Below, piece after piece: positions 59,538-64,000 of a stretch of DNA of 64,000 nt (its first letter is position 1; every line of letters begins with the position of its first letter). The stretch covers positions 765,620 to 829,619 of the forward strand of contig SIJG01000059.1 in the NCBI GenBank assembly GCA_023374025.1. The letters run 5' to 3'. The stretch comes from Heterodera schachtii (Eukaryota > Nematoda > Chromadorea > Rhabditida > Heteroderidae). The position numbers and the translations under genes are program-made. Under the pieces are notes generated by a model that saw only the letters and a list, made by a program, of their open reading frames with translations, was not told where the DNA came from and did no database searches.

Positions 59538-60770
59538 TTAAAATTGAAGAGAAAATTATTAAATCAGACAATAAAGAAAATTGTCTGCATGAAAATTTTA
59601 TTTTAAATTTAAAAATTGAAATAAAGAAATAATAAATAATTTTGTTTTCTAATGAGTATCCCTAATATTAAACGAATAGAACACAGAGGAGCGAGATATT
59701 TAACAAAATTAATGAATATATGATGCCAATTAAAGTGCAATTAGCACTAATTTATTAATAAAGGCTAATAAGAAATAAAAAAATAAAACATATATTGCAA
59801 TGAATACTACCCATTAGCTTTGCAATAATATTATTTTTTCAAAATAACTAAAATAATAATTTGTAACTAAATTAATCTATTGTAAAATTAACAGGCAACA
59901 GCCTTTTTATATTTGAAACAACGATGCCAATAATCAGAAATTGACTCTTCACAATGGAGCTGAACAAGGAGTTTAAAATGATCGGTTAAATCAGTTAATA
60001 ATTAAATAAAAAATAACAGAAGATTTAATATAATAGAAAAGGGGAACAAAAATTAAAGTTGCACTATTATAAATTCTTCTTTAATATATTATTGCTGAGA
60101 CTTTGTTTATTATTTTTTAATTATTCACAACATAATTTAAAATAAATTTAGACTCTATGAAAAAATTATAAAAAAATTATAAAAATATTTTTCGAGTTAA
60201 ATTAACTCACTCTGTTCATTGAAGAGATAAATACGAATAAATATAAAGTGTAAAAATATTTATTTTAATAAAAGTGAAAAAACATAACAATTTTAAAGCT
60301 TGGAATTTTAAAATAGAAGCACTCGGAGCAATGAAAGGAGCCATTATCGACTCATTATGATGGGAGTTGGAAACGTTCAAACTTAGAGAATTATTGCAAA
60401 GATAAATTTTTGAAATTACATATTACATGAAAAGGGAATAAAAAATAAAAACTTATAATTAAAGCAAAGCTATCTTCTACTAAATATTTTTGAAAAATAA
60501 TAATAAAAAGTAATTAAATATTTTAAATAAAATTAATGAATTAAAAAAAAAATTGCCAAGTTTGACAGTCCTTTAAAATTAAATATGAATATCAAACAAT
60601 AAATTAAAATATAAATAAACATTGAAATTTTAATTGAAATAGTCAATATATTTACGAAAATTCTATTTAGATTGAATGAATTGTAAAAAAGATTGATAAA
60701 TATAAACAAATAAAGGAAGGTGTTAAAGTTCAAAAATTATTTTAATTACACAAAATATTTATATTGGTTC
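59538..60770 (+). repeat. repeated block, copy 1 (copy 2 across 61,388-62,020)
   Basis: Segments 59,538-59,690 and 60,419-60,770 recur in the same order at 61,388-61,545 and 61,705-62,020 (for example aatcagacaataaagaaaat, tattaaacgaatagaacaca, atattggttcatggaaga). The spacing is shorter in copy 2, and the intervening cores differ. Confidence 0.85.
60316..60405 (+). pseudogene. paralogue of the 22.23-kb exon, interrupted by TGA
   Basis: EALGAMKGAIIDSL, TGA, then WELETFKLRELLQR and TAA. It aligns with EAFEAMKDAIEDAF...LPREINLKKFFKK at 22.23 kb, with matching AMK, AI and D positions and conserved hydrophobic spacing. The in-frame TGA suggests decay, or a shorter terminal exon. Confidence 0.45.
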
Positions 60771-60872
60771 ATGGAAGACATTAAAGAATGGACGGGATAT
60801 GTCTGGACGTCAATTTTATCCTCAAATACCATATCCAATTATAACAAAGCTATGAAAATGAACAAAGGATAG
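60771..60872 (+). CDS. ATG ORF of 33 codons with DIKEWTG motif
   Basis: Reads MEDIKEWTGYVWTSILSSNT then ISNYNKAMKMNKG and TAG. The ED-IK-WTG string resembles the extreme C-terminal region of LINE reverse transcriptases as I remember them, so it could be a LINE relic. The overlapping frame YIGSWKTLKNGRDMSGRQFY is also open. The copy-2 flank at 62,010 diverges right after ggttcatggaaga. Confidence 0.3.
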   Translation: MEDIKEWTGYVWTSILSSNTISNYNKAMKMNKG

Positions 60873-61588
60873 GAGTTTATTTAGTGGACAATAAATAATA
60901 AATTATTATTTTCCAAATGTAATCATTTGAACATCTTGAACGAAAATTGTAAATTTTATTTTGTTATCGAAGATTATAAATGCGCATTTAAAACAAGCAA
61001 CACCAATTATTTATTATAAATGATAGCATAGTAAAAAACTAAATTTTAATAAAAATGATTTAATACCTTTAAAATTAAAAACAAATTTTGAAGCTCAACA
61101 TGAGCAATGCATGAAAGAACATTGAGGTGGTCATAGATAATACATACAATTTAGCCACTTGTGGCTTGAAAATATTAATTTTAAAAAGGTAATTAAAAGT
61201 ATAATTAATTGCTAAAAATAACAAAACCTAAGAAACTCATTCAGAATAATTAGATTTGGAAACAATACAAAAGCCCAAATATATTTAACAAGATAATCGG
61301 CATTTATGAGATAAATAAAAGAAGTTAGCAATACAAATAATAAAATGAAATATAGAATTATAATTTAGCAGAGCCTATACAAATTAAAATTGGAGAGAAA
61401 ATTATTTAAATCAGACAATAAAGAAAATTGTCTGTATGAAAATTTTATTTTAAATGTATAAACTGAAATAAAGAAAATAATCAATAATTTTGTTTTTTAA
61501 TGATTACCCCTAATATTAAACGAATAGAACACAGAGAGGAGTTATAGTGCAATAGTACAATAAGAGGGAGATTTGTAAAATAATGCAA

Positions 61589-61654
61589 ATGAGGCGGCCG
61601 CGGACCACCAGCAGCCATGTTGCTCACAGTCATTGCGAGTGCCGGCGAACGCAC
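61589..61654 (+). CDS. very GC-rich candidate exon, strand uncertain
   Basis: ATG frame MRRPRTTSSHVAHSHCECRR then TH up to CAC|GTGATTGC. The island includes gcggccgcgg and lies where copy 2 of the 59.5-kb block has no counterpart. A minus-strand frame (MTVSNMAAGGPRPPHLHYFT) is equally open. Unidentified. Confidence 0.3.
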
Positions 61655-62206
61655 GTGATTGCATACTCAAACAAATTAATCTATTGTTAAATTAATAGGC
61701 AACTAACTTATAATTAAATGCGGCAACAAAACTATCTTCGTCTACATATTTTTGAAAAAAAAGTAATTAAATATTTTAAGTAAAGTAAAATTAATAAATT
61801 TAAAAAAAACTGTTCCCACATTTGACAGTCAATTAAAATTAAATATTAAATATCGAACAACAAATTAAAATATAAAATTGAAATTTTATGTATATATTTA
61901 CGAAAATTCTATCTAGACCGAATGAAATGTAAAAAGATTGACAAATATAAACAAATAAAGGAAGATTTTATGAGTTCAAAAATTATTTTAAAAACAAAAT
62001 TATTATATTGGTTCATGGAAGAATTTTAAGCATGCTTTTGTCATTACTAATAAAAATATAAAAATTTTAATCCTCAAAAAAATAAAAAATATATCTATCT
62101 TTGATACGCAATGGAACAAAACGAGAAGCTTGTAAATAATCACAACTTTTCGGAACGAAGATACAATTGAAAAATATGAAAACCATTCCCCGAGAGAAAC
62201 CATTTA

Positions 62207-62700
62207 TGGAATCGAACTGGAATTGTAAGATGTTGAATTGAATAATTCTTAAATTAAAGTGACCTTTGGCTTACGTAAATTCTATAAGAAATGAATAAAA
62301 CATAATACGTAAAAAAATTAACATTTTTTACTGTAAAAACATTAAAAAATTTTTTGCTAAAATGAAAAATATATGTTAGAAATTAATTGATCAAATACAA
62401 TAGATAATTAAAAAGTAATATGAAAGAAAATGATGATGCTGCATTTAAAGGCAAAATGAATATAGAAAATAGACGACTTTTGAAGTGGCCACATTCAGAA
62501 ATTTCTATTATAAAACTAAAAAAATTTCATTTATTTTTTCTTTACGTAAAAAATAATTTTTTGGTACTATGAGTTGAAAACAGCTTTTTCAATTAAAGGC
62601 AAAAAACCAATCAAAATAATCGGTAGAATTTCCAAACATCAAAAATAACTTTTGATTAGAAATTTTCCATGTTTTACTGCTCATCTCCATTTCTTTCCCC
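62207..62700 (+). repeat. duplicated block, copy 2 of 46,510-47,003
   Basis: Collinear with copy 1 through ctgctcatctcca.ttctttcccct. Copy 1 then continues with a CT tract; here it is replaced by the GC-rich minisatellite, so the array inserted or expanded exactly at this point. Confidence 0.9.
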
Positions 62701-62712
62701 TGTTGTCCCCCT

Positions 62713-63225
62713 GCGAGGCCGCGAAGCGGCCGAGCGAGTACCTTAAGGGAGGGGGGGGGAGAGTGAGGGGGAGGGGGCCGAAGGTCCCCTACGAGGCCGC
62801 GAAGCGGCCGAGCGAGTACCTTAAGGGAGGGGGGGAGAGGGGGGGGGGGGGGGGGAGGGGGCCGAAGGCCCCTACGAGGCTGCGAAGCGGCCGAGCGAGT
62901 ACCTTAAGGGAGAAGGGAGAGGGGGGGAGGGGGGGGAGGGGCCGAAGGCCCCCTACGAGGCCGCGAAGCGGCCGAGCGAGTACCTTAAGGGAGAGGGGGG
63001 GGGAGAGGGGGGGGGAGGGGGGGAGGGGGCCGAAGGCCCCTACGAGGCCGCGAAGCGGCCGAGCGAGTACCTTAAGCGCAGAAAAAGGAAGCATGGGGAG
63101 GGGCGGGGCGGGGGGAGGGGGCCGAAGGCCCCCTATGAGGCCGCGAAGCGGCCGAGCGAGTATCTTATGCACTCTGACGAAGGCCCCGTACGAGGCCGCG
63201 AACCGGCCGAGCGAGTGCCTTAAGC
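62713..63225. repeat. GC-rich minisatellite, seven units with double mini-hairpins and G-runs
   Basis: Units of about 55-95 bp share gaggccgcgaagcggccgag + cgagtacctta, followed by G-rich spacers (g5-g17 with a few a) and ggggccgaaggcccc. Each unit contains ggccgc-gaa-gcggcc, which embeds GCGAAGC (known as an exceptionally stable DNA mini-hairpin), and ggggcc-gaa-ggcccc. The G-runs are G-quadruplex-prone. The + frame (EAAKRPSEYLKGGG repeats) and minus frame (Pro/Leu-rich) stay open because units lack stops; I do not regard either as a proven gene. Confidence 0.9.
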
Positions 63226-63253
63226 GCGAGAAAACCCCGATGGCCCCGGTGTT

Positions 63254-63303
63254 GAAAGCGGCCCAGGCGCTTTCACAGGGCCCCTTGGGGCCCTGGTTTT
63301 TTT
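63254..63303 (+). terminator. tandem GC hairpins followed by T-run (terminator-like)
   Basis: The first hairpin is gaaagcg-gcccagg-cgctttc (63254-63274). The second, cagggcccc-tt-ggggccctg (63276-63295), is perfect and is followed by gttttttt. The shape is that of a bacterial Rho-independent terminator, out of place in this eukaryotic context; it may simply close the minisatellite. Confidence 0.45.
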
Positions 63304-63393
63304 ATATAATGAAAAAAGATAAGAATTCATTCTTAATTCGTCATGAAATAAAATTAATAACCGCAAATATTACTGGAAAGTAAACTGAAGCAG

Positions 63394-63432
63394 GTGCTAC
63401 CCCTGCAACGCGAATTGAATTTAAATATTTGA
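63394..63432 (+). CDS. candidate short exon or terminal exon
   Basis: It follows taaactgaagcag. The phase-0 frame reads VLPLQRELNLNI and TGA. GC-richer than its flanks. Small; identity unknown. Confidence 0.25.
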   Translation: MLPLQRELNLNI

Positions 63433-63912
63433 ATGAACATCAACAAAAGATATTTTATTTAATAAAGAAAAATTACAAAAAATAAATTCTAAAAAGTTAA
63501 TAGCATTTATGGAAAAAAATATTTTTAACTTTACTTGATAAAATATGACATTGGATAAAATACGATAATTCTAAAATAAATTAAAAATAAAAGTAAATAA
63601 AATGAGGTAACCTTCTAAAATTATTAATTATAGTGGTTATAGATAAAGTGAAGGGATAACAAATTCACTAAATTTTATTGGTATTGGGTGTATTCTGCAG
63701 GATATAAGGCAAGTACTTGTTTTTACCAATTTTGATTTTGGTATATTGCGATGAACAATTGTAAGAGGTGATATCCCCGGTGCAATTTCAAAGAACTAAA
63801 AAACAATTTAAAAAAATTAATTCAATTTTCCAAATACTATAATGAAAAATATTATAATATTTAATTTAATTTATTTAAAATGAAATAAATAGAAATATTT
63901 TTATAGCTCAAG

Positions 63913-64000
63913 GCAAAGATCAACGAAATCGAGGCTCGAATCTTGTTCATGTTGGCTCGTGAATCAAAGCTGAATGCGTTCAACCAGCTGAGTGCCGGAA
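63913..64000 (+). CDS. exon cut by the window's right edge
   Basis: Acceptor tttttatagctcaag. The phase-0 frame runs 29 codons to the edge: AKINEIEARILFMLARESKL then NAFNQLSAG. It is helical, with balanced charge and G/C-rich third positions, and open to the end. It is one of the most protein-like stretches in the window and the exon must continue beyond 64,000. No family recognised. Confidence 0.6.

Overview
The window is a eukaryotic nuclear sequence, about four fifths A+T by eye. It is probably from an animal and possibly from a nematode, but I cannot fix the taxon. The grounds are a hAT transposase gene with eight 38-54 nt GT-AG introns, a decayed LINE reverse transcriptase, a LINE-ORF1-like coiled-coil ORF, and exon-like islands with T-rich/CAG acceptors. 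I found no tRNA, rRNA or CRISPR.

No long protein gene is present apart from transposon genes. Instead the AT-rich sea holds dozens of short GC-richer islands (30-130 bp). Many start after a good 3' splice site, end at a GT donor or a stop, and join in phase with a neighbour. I list the best as candidate exons: 10.3-10.66 kb, 14.97-15.39 kb, 18.8-20.4 kb, 44.8-45.9 kb, 48.2-49.4 kb, and a cut exon at the right edge. I recognised no protein family in them. Most lie on the + strand, which is also the A-richer strand; one (58.67 kb) is on the minus strand inside a locally T-rich stretch.

Mobile DNA: a complete 2.77-kb hAT element (30,206-32,972) with 16-bp TIRs and a perfect 8-bp target duplication, whose transposase has two frameshifts; a 643-bp hAT-like non-autonomous element (47,451-48,093) with a perfect 8-bp duplication and an empty-site paralogue at 36.8 kb; a 357-bp TIR element (50,177-50,533) with an empty paralogue at 45.4 kb; smaller TIR elements at 1.1, 4.8, 16.0 and 54.4 kb; and LINE remnants at 42.4 and 53.2 kb.

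Repeats: a 1.09-kb direct repeat (13.3 and 17.2 kb) flanks a 3' gene end, and several AT-rich blocks recur, including 45.0/49.8 kb, 46.5/62.2 kb, 59.5-60.8/61.4-62.0 kb and 29.2/33.1/56.7 kb. In several cases the AT-rich flank is conserved while the GC-rich core beside it differs, which suggests intron-borne (introner-like) repeats. A GC-rich minisatellite (62.7-63.2 kb) has units built from two mini-hairpins and G-runs, and ends in terminator-like hairpins. Exon calls come from reading by eye, without transcripts or homology searches, so those entries are hypotheses.
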